Assembly: GCA_002316315.1 (NCBI GenBank)
Contig: DCDG01000015.1
Coordinates: forward strand, 1 to 15,424
Length of the DNA: 15,424 bases
DNA from: Candidatus Aminicenantes bacterium UBA1061
GTDB lineage: Bacteria > Acidobacteriota > Aminicenantia > Aminicenantales > Saccharicenantaceae
Reading direction: 5' to 3'
Made by a program: the position numbers and the translations under genes. Positions 1 through 6,764 of the stretch are shown in pieces. The notes under the pieces are model-generated. The model did no database searches and was not told the origin of the DNA. It was given only the letters and a program-made list of their open reading frames with translations. Each line of letters opens with the position of its first letter. The stretch's first letter is position 1.

Positions 1-1
1 A

Positions 2-2098
2 GACGTCAGGACAGATAGTAGCTACCGGCTGTTCCGGATAAAATTTTCACGTCTCGGCGAAAACATCGTGACAATAAAATATGGAAGTCCCGGAACCAGC
101 CTGAGTAAGGGCACCGCTGCCGGGGAAAGCATTGCGATTACCGCTGCCGGGGATGATGGCGCAGGCTCGATGCCGCTGGAATTTTTTGTGACCGAGGACC
201 TGGAGACGGTTATCAAAAAGCGGGCCAACTTTTTGACTACCCGCCAGCAGCACCGGGATCCGTCGAAATGGTATTACGGTGTTTACAGCGACTGGGATAT
301 GAAGAACCGCGTGCTGCGCAGCCCCGAGGACCGCGATGGTCTGCCAACCTGGCTGGTTGATGCCTGTGATGATGCGGGCAATGCCAGGCCGGCTTATGTT
401 GCTTCGAAGAATGTCTATTTCCCGGTGCAGGCGGAAGTGGCCAGCGTTGACCTTTATATCAAGCATTATTTGTGGGGCGGGATGCAGCAGACAGACGATG
501 AGCCGTATCCTTTTGCCATCTACGGCATTCCCAACTGGAAGGTCAATCGCGACAGCCCGGACCCGGGGCGAAACGGGCAGAAGCATATCTGGCGGATCTA
601 TGATTATCCGCACATTGTGCTGCTTTATCACCGGATGTATCAGGTGGCGAAGCTCCACCCGGAGATAAAGACCGAGCTCACGGCCGATGAATATCTGCGG
701 CGGGCTTACCGGACAGCTATCGCCTATTTCACGGTACCGCTCGAGGTCGAGGGCTGGTCAGCCTATGAGACGCCGACCATGAATGAGATTGTCATGAGCG
801 ATTTGCTACGGGCGCTCGAGCAGGAAGGCTGGAAGAAGGAGGAGGCGGAACTGAGGCAGCACTGGGAGAAAAAGGTGTGGCATTTTGTCGAAGATGATCC
901 CTATTTGTTCGGGTCGGAGTTTGCTTTTGATTCGACCGGGTTCGAGGCGACCGGAGCTATGGCGAGATATGCGATGGAGAAGGTGGTGGAAGGAGAAATG
1001 GAGCGAAAAGAGGAGAGGAGTTTGTGGCCGGGTAGTGAAAGAGGGGATAAAAGAGCCGAATTTGAAAATTTGAAAAAAACAGAAGCAAAATCGCCCGGCG
1101 AAGGATTGGTCGGAACAACAACTTCAAAAGGAATAGCGCCGGTAAAAATGGTTCAGACCCGGCTGCTGGTGGGAGAAGCTGGCCCCGAACTTCAGTCTGG
1201 GGAAGGCGTTGAGGCCAGGCCGGGCTGGGAGCGGGCCAGAGTTGAGAAGTTTATGGAGAAGCAGGTCAGGCTGAATGTGGCGGCGCGGGGCTGGCTCGAG
1301 ACAGCTTATTATTATCTCGGAAGCGATTATCGGGCGGGGGGAGGACTGCGCTATACGCTGAGTTATATGTCGCCGATGGGCGGCTGGTCAATCCTGGATT
1401 ATGGGCTGAACTGGGCAGGGGCGCGGGCGCACCTGTTTGATTATCTGCGGCTGGGCTATGCTTCTTATCTCAGCAGCTGGGCGCTGGTCAATTCGGGGCG
1501 GGCGGAGACAGGGTATGGCTTCTGGTTTCCGGGTGAGGAAAATGACGGCGGAGCGGGGGGCGGCTTTGAGCCAATGGCTCGGGCGCGGGGCTGGCTGGGA
1601 AAATGGATTGAGCGAGGGGCCTGGTATTACAGTGCTGAGGAGGATGTGGGTTACTGCGGGGCGATCAGGACGGCAGCGACGGTGGTGGCGAATGACCCGG
1701 TCTTTGGACTGGTAGCGCTGGGAGGGAAGCTGGAGGATAAGGGGGATAGAATCGAGGTTGTGCCGCGGGATGGACTGGGGGTGCGGTTTCATTTGATGGC
1801 GAGTCCGGAGAGGCGGCTTCATGTTGAGTTTGAGCAGGGGCGGCTGGCCAAGGGAAAAGCCGTGGTCATTAAGAAGGATTTATCCGAGATTATTCTTCAG
1901 ATCGAGGGGAGAGGGGAAGAGGGTCGGGCAAAAATTGACGGGGCTAAAATGGCTGAGGTGGAGCTCGTGGTGAGCGGCTTGGGGCTCGAGTATAAAGCCT
2001 ATGACCGGGCTGGGCAGGAGATTAAGGGCGAGCGTCTGGCCGACGGCTCCATCCGCTTCCATTCCCCTTCCACCGATCTGGTGGTTTTGACCCGGTGA
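2..2098 (+). CDS. DUF5695 domain-containing protein (5'-truncated by window edge)
   Basis: The frame is open to the left edge, so the true start lies upstream; the GTG at 68 is internal. About 698 residues are visible. The stretch MPLEFFVTEDLETVIKKRA, then RDPSKWYYGVYSDWDM, and a late GAIRTAATVVANDPVFGL, match my memory of DUF5695 proteins, which are large, probably alpha/alpha-toroid, glycosidase-like proteins of polymer-degrading bacteria. Catalytic activity is not established for the family as far as I know. A charged, low-complexity stretch at about nt 975-1220 interrupts the conserved sequence, and its base use is more AT-rich than its surroundings. The stop TGA (2096-2098) is part of a REP-like repeat at 2094-2114, which also looks like its terminator. 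It could be secreted, but the N-terminus is not visible. Family assignment is fairly confident; substrate unknown. Confidence 0.8.
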   Translation, partial: DVRTDSSYRLFRIKFSRLGENIVTIKYGSPGTSLSKGTAAGESIAITAAGDDGAGSMPLEFFVTEDLETVIKKRANFLTTRQQHRDPSKWYYGVYSDWDMKNRVLRSPEDRDGLPTWLVDACDDAGNARPAYVASKNVYFPVQAEVASVDLYIKHYLWGGMQQTDDEPYPFAIYGIPNWKVNRDSPDPGRNGQKHIWRIYDYPHIVLLYHRMYQVAKLHPEIKTELTADEYLRRAYRTAIAYFTVPLEVEGWSAYETPTMNEIVMSDLLRALEQEGWKKEEAELRQHWEKKVWHFVEDDPYLFGSEFAFDSTGFEATGAMARYAMEKVVEGEMERKEERSLWPGSERGDKRAEFENLKKTEAKSPGEGLVGTTTSKGIAPVKMVQTRLLVGEAGPELQSGEGVEARPGWERARVEKFMEKQVRLNVAARGWLETAYYYLGSDYRAGGGLRYTLSYMSPMGGWSILDYGLNWAGARAHLFDYLRLGYASYLSSWALVNSGRAETGYGFWFPGEENDGGAGGGFEPMARARGWLGKWIERGAWYYSAEEDVGYCGAIRTAATVVANDPVFGLVALGGKLEDKGDRIEVVPRDGLGVRFHLMASPERRLHVEFEQGRLAKGKAVVIKKDLSEIILQIEGRGEEGRAKIDGAKMAEVELVVSGLGLEYKAYDRAGQEIKGERLADGSIRFHSPSTDLVVLTR

Positions 2099-2114
2099 CG
2101 GAACACTCCGTCCC
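2094..2114 (-). repeat. REP-like palindrome R1 (class A)
   Basis: The plus strand reads GGTGACGGAACACTCCGTCCC. Stem GACGGA (2097-2102) and TCCGTC (2107-2112) enclose loop ACAC. It is the reverse complement of the copies at 2438, 3904 and 5824. The TGA at 2096-2098 is the stop codon of the upstream DUF5695 gene. Confidence 0.92.
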
Positions 2115-2129
2115 TTTTTGGCTTTTTTT
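2097..2129 (+). terminator. Probable intrinsic terminator formed by REP R1
   Basis: The R1 hairpin (6-bp stem, 4-nt loop) is followed by CC and then T-runs at 2115-2119 and 2123-2129. It begins inside the stop codon of the DUF5695 gene. The layout fits a rho-independent terminator; this is inferred from structure only. Confidence 0.6.
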
Positions 2130-2319
2130 CGGGGTCCTGGGGTCCGGGGTCCCGGGTCAGTGGTGTCGGCTTTGATCTGACCGGTCTCTGTAAATAAAAT
2201 GGAATATAGGTCGAAATGCACTCAACAGTCAGAATTTCCTTTTGCTCCTATTGAACCCTTTGAGGCAACGCAACTAAATACCATCTTTCTTGAGATTGGC
2301 GTCGTTAGAAGGAGATTTT

Positions 2320-2421
2320 ATGATCGCTCACTTCTTATTTTTCCAGTATGGCTTTATGACTTTATTTAAGGTAGGGTTTGGTCATGACAGTTTTATCCAG
2401 TCATCTTGTGGTCAGAAGTAA
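2320..2421 (+). CDS. Possible 33-residue leader peptide overlapping the DUF4405 gene
   Basis: ATG at 2320 follows a strong Shine-Dalgarno (AGAAGGAGAT, about 2307-2316) and opens a 33-codon frame ending TAA at 2419-2421. The peptide starts MIAHFLFFQYGFMTLFK and is hydrophobic at its N-terminus. It overlaps the start of the DUF4405 gene by 38 bases in another frame, so it could couple translation of that gene. Its RBS is stronger than that of the downstream gene. No homology is recognised. It could equally be the remnant of a former N-terminus. Confidence 0.3.
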   Translation: MIAHFLFFQYGFMTLFKVGFGHDSFIQSSCGQK

Positions 2422-3082
2422 TAAGCAAGAGGTTGCTGGGGACGGAGTGTTCCGTCACCGTCACAGCCTATCGTTCAGGCTCAAACCTTTTGTCTCATTT
2501 CTCACGGGGTTTAGTTTTTTTATACTGAGTTTTTCCGGAATAGTATTGTATGTGAGACCAGAGGGTAGTCTGGCCAGGTGGATTAGCTGGGAGTTTCTCG
2601 GGCTTGACAAAAGTAGCTGGGAGGCAATTCACATTGTCTTCTGCGCGTTGTTTGTTATTGCCGCTATTTTTCATCTGGCTTTGAACTTCAAGGCTATAGT
2701 GGTCTACTTAAGAACAGGCCTCGATAATGGACGAAAAAACTGGTTGGAGCTGGCAGTGGCGGTTGGTCTGGTGGTAGTGCTGGCCCTGGTGGTAATCTGG
2801 CGGGTGCCCCCTGCTTCCTGGATGATGGAAGGCAGAACTAATTTTAAGAATTATCCCCGAGGCCTGCAGATCGAAACACCCTTTGCCGATTTCGAAAAGC
2901 AATCCTTGAGAAGAGTGGCCGAATATCTTGGACTCGGGTCAGAGACTGTGCTGAAAGAGCTCGAGGATAAGGGGTTAAGGTGGCTGAAGCCAGAGAGTAC
3001 ACTGGAAGAGACGGCCCGACAGAACGGACTCAGCCCACAGGAACTCTATCTTCGCATCCTTAACGCGCGTGCGCATGAATAG
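2384..3082 (+). CDS. DUF4405-type membrane protein
   Basis: A 232-residue protein with three predicted membrane segments: about residues 36-58 (PFVSFLTGFSFFILSFSG), 81-109 (IHIVFCALFVIAAIFHLALN) and 121-141. The His in WEAIH and the His in FHLALNFK match the paired histidines typical of DUF4405 proteins, which resemble cytochrome b-type heme-binding helices. The soluble C-terminus (from about 148) ends in a small helical module with STLEETARQNGLSPQELY. I chose ATG 2384, preceded by AAGGTAGGG at 2368-2376; TTG 2378 is in frame just upstream. A REP copy is translated at residues 19-26 (GDGVFRHR). GTG 2447, inside the REP, is another in-frame start and would give a 211-residue protein with a short N-tail before the first helix, as expected for the family. 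Electron-transfer role is inference. Confidence 0.75.
   Translation: MTVLSSHLVVRSNKQEVAGDGVFRHRHSLSFRLKPFVSFLTGFSFFILSFSGIVLYVRPEGSLARWISWEFLGLDKSSWEAIHIVFCALFVIAAIFHLALNFKAIVVYLRTGLDNGRKNWLELAVAVGLVVVLALVVIWRVPPASWMMEGRTNFKNYPRGLQIETPFADFEKQSLRRVAEYLGLGSETVLKELEDKGLRWLKPESTLEETARQNGLSPQELYLRILNARAHE
2438..2459 (+). repeat. REP-like palindrome R2 (class A), within coding sequence
   Basis: GGGG followed by ACGGAGTGTTCCGTCACC, hairpin GACGGA-GTGT-TCCGTC. It lies in the DUF4405 reading frame and is translated as part of GDGVFRHRH unless translation starts at the GTG (2447) within it. Its orientation is opposite to R1, making an inverted pair about 320 bp apart. Confidence 0.92.
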
Positions 3083-3110
3083 GGAGGTGGAATGGAGCGG
3101 GACCTGAAAT

Positions 3111-3155
3111 GTAGTGGGACGTGCTGCCCTGCTACCCTTTCCTTCCTCTTTTTTT
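3111..3155 (+). terminator. Possible terminator of the DUF4405 gene
   Basis: GTAGTGGG (3111-3118) can pair with CCCTGCTAC (3127-3135) with G-T wobbles around a loop of about nine bases. A pyrimidine tract ending in seven T (3149-3155) follows. The T-run lies about 13 bases from the stem, which weakens the call. Confidence 0.35.
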
Positions 3156-3310
3156 ATAAGCGACACACAGCCTTTCTGACCACATAATTACCTGAGGCCA
3201 AGGCTATCTAAAGGCCAAGGCCATACTAATTACGTCACCAGGCTTCATCTCCCAAGCTGTTGGCACTTTTAACTGGCCTGAGTTTTTCAGTCTGTTCTTA
3301 AATCACGTCA

Positions 3311-3359
3311 ATTAAATAATTACATCATATCAATTGATTATTTAATAACTAAAAGTTAT
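3311..3359. repeat. Two adjacent AT-rich stem-loops
   Basis: ATTAAATAAT (3311-3320) pairs exactly with ATTATTTAAT (3337-3346). Immediately after, and overlapping by two bases, ATAACT (3345-3350) pairs with AGTTAT (3354-3359) around AAA. The two hairpins are therefore mutually exclusive in part. Function unknown. Confidence 0.5.
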
Positions 3360-3436
3360 CCGAATTTAATCTTTTAATCTTAAGTAGAAGGAAGAATAAA
3401 AGGCCCAGGCCCCAGGCAGAGAGGGGGGGACAGGGA

Positions 3437-3457
3437 GGGACAGGGTATCACGTCCCC
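3437..3457 (+). repeat. Diverged REP-like copy R3
   Basis: GGGACAGGGTATCACGTCCCC differs from the class B repeat at about four positions. The GTCCCC end restores pairing with GGGGAC where intact copies carry a G-A mismatch. It reads as a decayed copy. Confidence 0.5.
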
Positions 3458-3607
3458 TTTTTTACCCATTATCTTTGGCCCTTGGCCCGCTTCATTTTTT
3501 ACCTCCCTGTCTTTGTCCTTTGATCTTTTTGGCCTCGTTCTAAAACCAGATACTTTTTTGGCTAAAATCCCAGGCGTTAAGGGCAAACATAGTCTGGACT
3601 TTTAGTC

Positions 3608-3629
3608 GGGGCGTGATACTCTACTCCTC
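3608..3629 (-). repeat. Diverged REP-like copy R4
   Basis: The plus strand has GGGGCGTGATACTCTACTCC, resembling the class B arm (GGTGACGTAATACTCCGTCC) with a one-base loss and several changes. It is inverted relative to R3, about 150 bp away. Confidence 0.35.
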
Positions 3630-3903
3630 CTTTAGCTCATTTTATAATTTAACAGATCAAACAAAAAGGGGAGGTGATAATCTGTCGCTTTTTCTTTGCC
3701 ACTCGCCATTTCTAATCAGTTTATTGCCTTTGCCTGAAACAAATGAAACCATGTTCATCTGGTTCACATCTATTCCATCTCATCTTGGCCAGGACTAGAG
3801 CGACATCAAATTAGATAAAATCTAAATCAATAAATAAATATTGGGCATTAAGAAGAGGCCAGGGATAATAAATGGTGAAGGCCGGGGCCAGAGCCAGAAA
3901 AAA

Positions 3904-3925
3904 GGGGACGGAGTGTTCCGTCACC
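3904..3925 (+). repeat. REP-like palindrome R5 (class A)
   Basis: An exact copy of the R2 and R8 sequence (GGGGACGG...TTCCGTCACC). It lies in the intergenic region and a TATAAT begins 16 bases after it (3941). Confidence 0.92.
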
Positions 3926-3940
3926 TCTTTACTAATGGTC

Positions 3941-3946
3941 TATAAT
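3941..3946 (+). promoter_or_regulatory. Candidate -10 box upstream of the DUF2934 gene
   Basis: An exact TATAAT. No good -35 is seen at 16-18 bp; that position falls in the 3' arm of REP R5. If used, it would give a leader of about 230 nt ahead of the DUF2934 gene. An alternative TTGACA at 4116-4121 has no matching -10. Confidence 0.35.
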
Positions 3947-4064
3947 AATAAATAGAGCACCGATGCTATCCCGAGCGATCAAAGGCATCAAAGGCACGCA
4001 TCCAGGCATCTATAAGATTTAATGCTAAAAGCTCCGTTAATGGTCTCAGGGCTAAGACATGAGG

Positions 4065-4148
4065 CCAGCTTTTCCGGGGCTGGGTCCGATGCTTCCAGGC
4101 ATCGCCTAAAAAGAATTGACACAAGACGGATGGACGTTGTTCGGACCC
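4065..4148 (+). promoter_or_regulatory. Structured leader upstream of the DUF2934 gene
   Basis: Three overlapping inverted repeats. CCAGC (4065-4069) pairs with GCTGG (4079-4083). CGATGC (4087-4092) pairs with GCATCG (4099-4104). GGGTCCGA (4082-4089) pairs with TCGGACCC (4141-4148). The first two share bases with the third, so alternative folds are possible. The ribosome binding site lies 20 bases beyond. No known riboswitch class is recognised. Confidence 0.35.
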
Positions 4149-4180
4149 CGTCGATAAAAGAATAAAAAGGAGGAAGGCTT

Positions 4181-4567
4181 ATGATTACGCTCAAGCAACT
4201 TGAAGACGAAATAAGGCTTATAGCTTACCAGCTTTACGAGCTGCGCGGCAAGGAGCCAGGACATGAGGTTGAAGACTGGCTCGAGGCTGAAAAGATAGTA
4301 TTAGGTAAATATCTAAAGAGCAAAGAAGAATTAGAAGGGAAATCAGCACAGGCCCAAATGAAACGAGTGGCAGAAGGAGCAACAGGCGAAGTCATGTCGG
4401 CGGTGACATTAGCGGGGGCAACGGAGGTGTCAGAGGCGGGGGCAGAGCTAGCTGCAGAGGCAGCGGAGGCTGAACAGAAGGCGGAACGGCGAACAGGTCA
4501 AAAAAGGGCTCGGTCAGCGAGTGGCGGAAGACGCAGAGGAAGCGCAGGGAAGAAAAGTGCCGAATGA
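4181..4567 (+). CDS. DUF2934 domain protein with basic C-terminal tail
   Basis: A 128-residue protein. Residues 10-38 carry the DUF2934 signature: IRLIAYQLYELRG, then PGHEVEDWLEAEK. The family is a short helical module of unknown function. The rest is low complexity: an Ala/Glu-rich stretch (about 64-98), then a Lys/Arg/Ser/Gly tail (RRTGQKRARSASGGRRRG) resembling disordered nucleic-acid-binding tails. The start is supported by AAGGAGGA (4168-4175), five bases before ATG. DUF2934 genes often stand alone. Nucleic-acid binding is inference from the charge only. Confidence 0.8.
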   Translation: MITLKQLEDEIRLIAYQLYELRGKEPGHEVEDWLEAEKIVLGKYLKSKEELEGKSAQAQMKRVAEGATGEVMSAVTLAGATEVSEAGAELAAEAAEAEQKAERRTGQKRARSASGGRRRGSAGKKSAE

Positions 4568-4611
4568 GAGATTGTTGTCATCCTGGTTGGCGGGAAGGGA
4601 CCAGGGCGCGA

Positions 4612-4634
4612 GGGGACCAGAGTGTTACGTCCCC
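4612..4634 (+). repeat. Diverged REP-like copy R6
   Basis: GGGGACCAGAGTGTTACGT followed by CCCC: a class B-like copy with a one-base insertion and GTCCCC in place of GTCACC, so its outer stem GGGGAC/GTCCCC is perfect. It sits between the DUF2934 and TauE/SafE genes. Confidence 0.6.
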
Positions 4635-4684
4635 AATTGTTAAAAATGAAATCATTACCGGTTCTGAAATGGACAAAAGTTTAG

Positions 4685-4690
4685 TATAAT
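4685..4690 (+). promoter_or_regulatory. -10 box of a probable leaderless promoter (TauE/SafE gene)
   Basis: An exact TATAAT ends seven bases before the ATG at 4698, placing the expected transcription start at or within a base of the start codon. No Shine-Dalgarno is present. The -35 is weak (TTCTGA at 4662-4667, 17-bp spacing). The same geometry occurs before mnmA. Confidence 0.6.
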
Positions 4691-4697
4691 TCAGGCC

Positions 4698-5729
4698 ATG
4701 AATTCATTGCTGATTGTAGCCATAGGTCTTCTGGCCGGAATTTTTTCCGGGTTGTTCGGGATAGGTGGTGGAATTGTCATGGTGCCGGCGATGGTGGTCC
4801 TGGCCAATTTCCCGCTGATCAAAGCCACTGGTACCTCGCTGGCGGCGATTTTGCTGCCGGTTGGGATTCTCGGAGTGATTGCTTATTACCGGGCGAGGCT
4901 AATTGACATTCGCGGCTCAATTTTAATTGCGGTGGGGATGGTTCTCTCGGTGATAGTCGGTGCCTGGCTGGCCCATAGGCTACCCGCTGGGCTGGTGCAG
5001 AAGCTCTATGCAATTTTTTGTCTTTATGTTAGCTGGACTTTTATCAAGCCAGTGGAGAAGTTTAAGAAATACTTTGGGCGCCCGGATAAAGAGAAGGCCA
5101 TTAATGCCTCAGCGCAGGTGCCTGTTAAAAATACAACAGAAAATTTTGGGGTGAAGTCGGGGGAGCCAGGCTTGTCTGCCTCTTCCGCTCTGGATTTAAT
5201 AGCGGGCGGAACCGGTGGAACCAAAGATGGAAAGAGTCTGGCGGCGAGTCAGCCTCCTGGCCAGGGCCCGGCGGTAGTGTCTTCGCCGGTCGGTGGAGCG
5301 GCAACGCTTACTTCCGCTTCTGCTTCTGCTTCCGCTTCTGCTTCTGCTTCGAATCAGGTGCCGGTCGTGCCACATCCGAGCGCTATTGCCTTAATTGGAG
5401 TTGGGCTCGTAGCCGGTATCATGTCCGGGATGTTTGGCATTGGCGGCGGGAATATTATTGTACCTTTTCTGATTTTGTTTCTTCATTATCCAGCCAAGAG
5501 GGCCATTGCTACTTCACTGGGGGCGTTGCTGGCGCCAGTCGGGCTGCCAGGAGTGATCTATTATTATAAGGCCGGAACGCTGGATTTAAGGGTGGCCGGA
5601 ATGCTGGCTATCGGGCTGGTGCTGGGGACAGTAATGGGGGCGCGAGTCAATATCAGAATCTCTGGAGAACTGGTTAAAGTCCTTTATGGGGTATTTTTGA
5701 TCTTTGTTGCCGCTCGCTTCTTCTTTTAG
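4698..5729 (+). CDS. TauE/SafE-family permease
   Basis: A 343-residue inner-membrane protein with the two-fold repeat of the TauE/SafE (DUF81) family. The first half (1-118) has GLFGIGGG at 18-25 and KATGTSLAA at 42-50. The second half (227-343) has GMFGIGGG at 244-251 and RAIATSLGALLAP at 268-280. Members export sulfite, sulfoacetate and related anions, or take up organic anions; the substrate cannot be told here. The halves are joined by an unusually long linker (about residues 119-226), rich in Ser, Ala, Gly and Pro, containing a (Ser-Ala) run encoded by hexanucleotide repeats. Family members are usually about 240-270 residues, so the linker accounts for the excess. Probably leaderless. 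The stop TAG lies four bases before REP R7. Confidence 0.9.
   Translation: MNSLLIVAIGLLAGIFSGLFGIGGGIVMVPAMVVLANFPLIKATGTSLAAILLPVGILGVIAYYRARLIDIRGSILIAVGMVLSVIVGAWLAHRLPAGLVQKLYAIFCLYVSWTFIKPVEKFKKYFGRPDKEKAINASAQVPVKNTTENFGVKSGEPGLSASSALDLIAGGTGGTKDGKSLAASQPPGQGPAVVSSPVGGAATLTSASASASASASASNQVPVVPHPSAIALIGVGLVAGIMSGMFGIGGGNIIVPFLILFLHYPAKRAIATSLGALLAPVGLPGVIYYYKAGTLDLRVAGMLAIGLVLGTVMGARVNIRISGELVKVLYGVFLIFVAARFFF
5311..5350 (+). repeat. Hexanucleotide microsatellite coding (Ser-Ala)n
   Basis: Six or so units of GCTTCT/GCTTCC in tandem within the linker of the TauE/SafE gene, giving SASASASASASAS. Unit changes of six bases keep the frame, so length variation would only change linker length. 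Confidence 0.85.
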
Positions 5730-5733
5730 AGAC

Positions 5734-5755
5734 GGTGACGGAACACTCCGTCCCC
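5734..5755 (-). repeat. REP-like palindrome R7 (class A)
   Basis: The plus strand reads GGTGACGGAACACTCCGTCC then CC. It starts four bases after the TauE/SafE stop. With R8, 68 bp away, it forms an inverted pair between the convergent TauE/SafE and RAYT genes. Confidence 0.92.
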
Positions 5756-5823
5756 ACCCTTTTCAAAAAGCTTTAGAAGGACTAATTAAGGGTGGAATGA
5801 AGGAGTGCGGGGAGAAAGAGTGT

Positions 5824-5845
5824 GGGGACGGAGTGTTCCGTCACC
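5824..5845 (+). repeat. REP-like palindrome R8 (class A)
   Basis: An exact class A copy. Read on the minus strand it begins GGTGACGG, and its TGA (5843-5841) is the stop codon of the RAYT gene. Confidence 0.92.
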
Positions 5846-6470
5846 GTAATTTTCGCCCGGTCAGCTTTTCGATTGTTTCATAAAAGACTTCGTTGCCGAG
5901 AGGACGCCCAGATCCTTGATTCTTTCTGATTTCTTCCAGATCATTTTTGCTTTCATTTTCAGCCAGATAAGCTCGCCAATCGTGAATCTGTTGCAGAAAA
6001 GAAGAGTCTGATAGAACCTCATCTGCCAGGCCGAAAACGTGCGCCCGGGCGCTCGACCAGGGATAATCTTCAGGTCTTTCGACGATTTTTGCCCTGACCG
6101 GATTTCGTTCAATATACCTGACACATTTATATAAATATCTCTCGTCCATTGGGTAAGAAAGATATCTTCCCTGCCATAATGTTCCCTTCCAGTTGTTTCT
6201 AATGTTTATGACCATGGTGTAATTTTTATGGACCTGCCGCATTAATTTTGCCAGGCTGTCTGAAGTTGATGGGATTGCTACGAGATGTATATGGTTAGTC
6301 ATCAGACAATAGCTCCAGATCTCTACGCCGTATTTCCTGGCGAAATTAGCCAGAATCTTTAGGTAGGTTTGTCGGTCTTCCTTTTTAAAAAAGACGACCT
6401 CACTTCTATGCCCACGCTGAATTATATGGTGAGGGATTCCAGGAACAACAATTCTAGCCATTCTCGGCAT
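5841..6470 (-). CDS. REP-associated tyrosine transposase (RAYT, Y1/HUH)
   Basis: A 209-residue Y1-type HUH nuclease. N-terminal ARIVVPGIPHHIIQRG (5-20) and the HUH motif HIH at 60-62 in MTNHIHLVAIP are plain. The likely catalytic Tyr is Tyr119 in VRYIERNPVRA. WQGR (99-102), YPWSSARAH (136-144) and the C-terminal GRPLGNEVF...LTGRKL are typical of RAYTs, and the length is full. Such enzymes cleave single-stranded REP DNA next to the hairpin and are thought to disperse REPs; they are not themselves a normal IS. The start ATG follows GAGGTGA at good spacing. REP-like repeats surround the gene, and its stop is inside R8, which supports a cognate pairing. Expression is monocistronic and convergent with the permease gene. 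No sign of inactivation. Confidence 0.93.
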   Translation of the reverse strand: MPRMARIVVPGIPHHIIQRGHRSEVVFFKKEDRQTYLKILANFARKYGVEIWSYCLMTNHIHLVAIPSTSDSLAKLMRQVHKNYTMVINIRNNWKGTLWQGRYLSYPMDERYLYKCVRYIERNPVRAKIVERPEDYPWSSARAHVFGLADEVLSDSSFLQQIHDWRAYLAENESKNDLEEIRKNQGSGRPLGNEVFYETIEKLTGRKLR

Positions 6471-6764
6471 CTATAATCACCTCGCTACTTTCAATGATTC
6501 GATGAATTCAATGGCCATTTTAGGCGTTGCCTTAGCGTTAAGTGGCTCTGAGTCGGTTGATCAGCTGTAGTGGGGACTGAACTGTATACTCTGAGCTGAT
6601 AGTCAAGTGTCAACCCTAATTGGAAAACACATCCGTCTGATTTACATTCATCTGTAGTTACCCGTCTGCCGTCTGCCGCCCTCGGTTCGTCGATTAAGGT
6701 TAATTATATGCGTGTCTTTGTATCATCATAGACGAAAGGAGAGTGAGAAAATTCTCAGTTCTAC

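Larger units (their letters stand above)
3083..4180. other. Gene-poor interval with decayed repeats and a structured leader
   Basis: No convincing gene. The short open frames here (on + at 3613-3798, on - at 3380-3586) lack ribosome binding sites and recognisable products. The interval holds a possible terminator at 3111-3155, a REP half-copy at 3229-3239 (ATTACGTCACC), AT-rich stem-loops at 3311-3359, two diverged REPs facing each other at 3437 and 3608, an intact REP at 3904, a TATAAT at 3941-3946 and a structured leader before 4181. AGGCCAAGGC repeats at about 3196 and 3212. Confidence 0.6.

Noticed and set aside
47..658. A 203-codon minus-strand frame opposite the DUF5695 gene
   Set aside because: It is antisense to well-conserved coding sequence and gives no recognisable protein.
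3380..3798. Open frames on both strands in the 3.4-3.8 kb region
   Set aside because: No Shine-Dalgarno, no recognisable product, and they run through decayed repeats.
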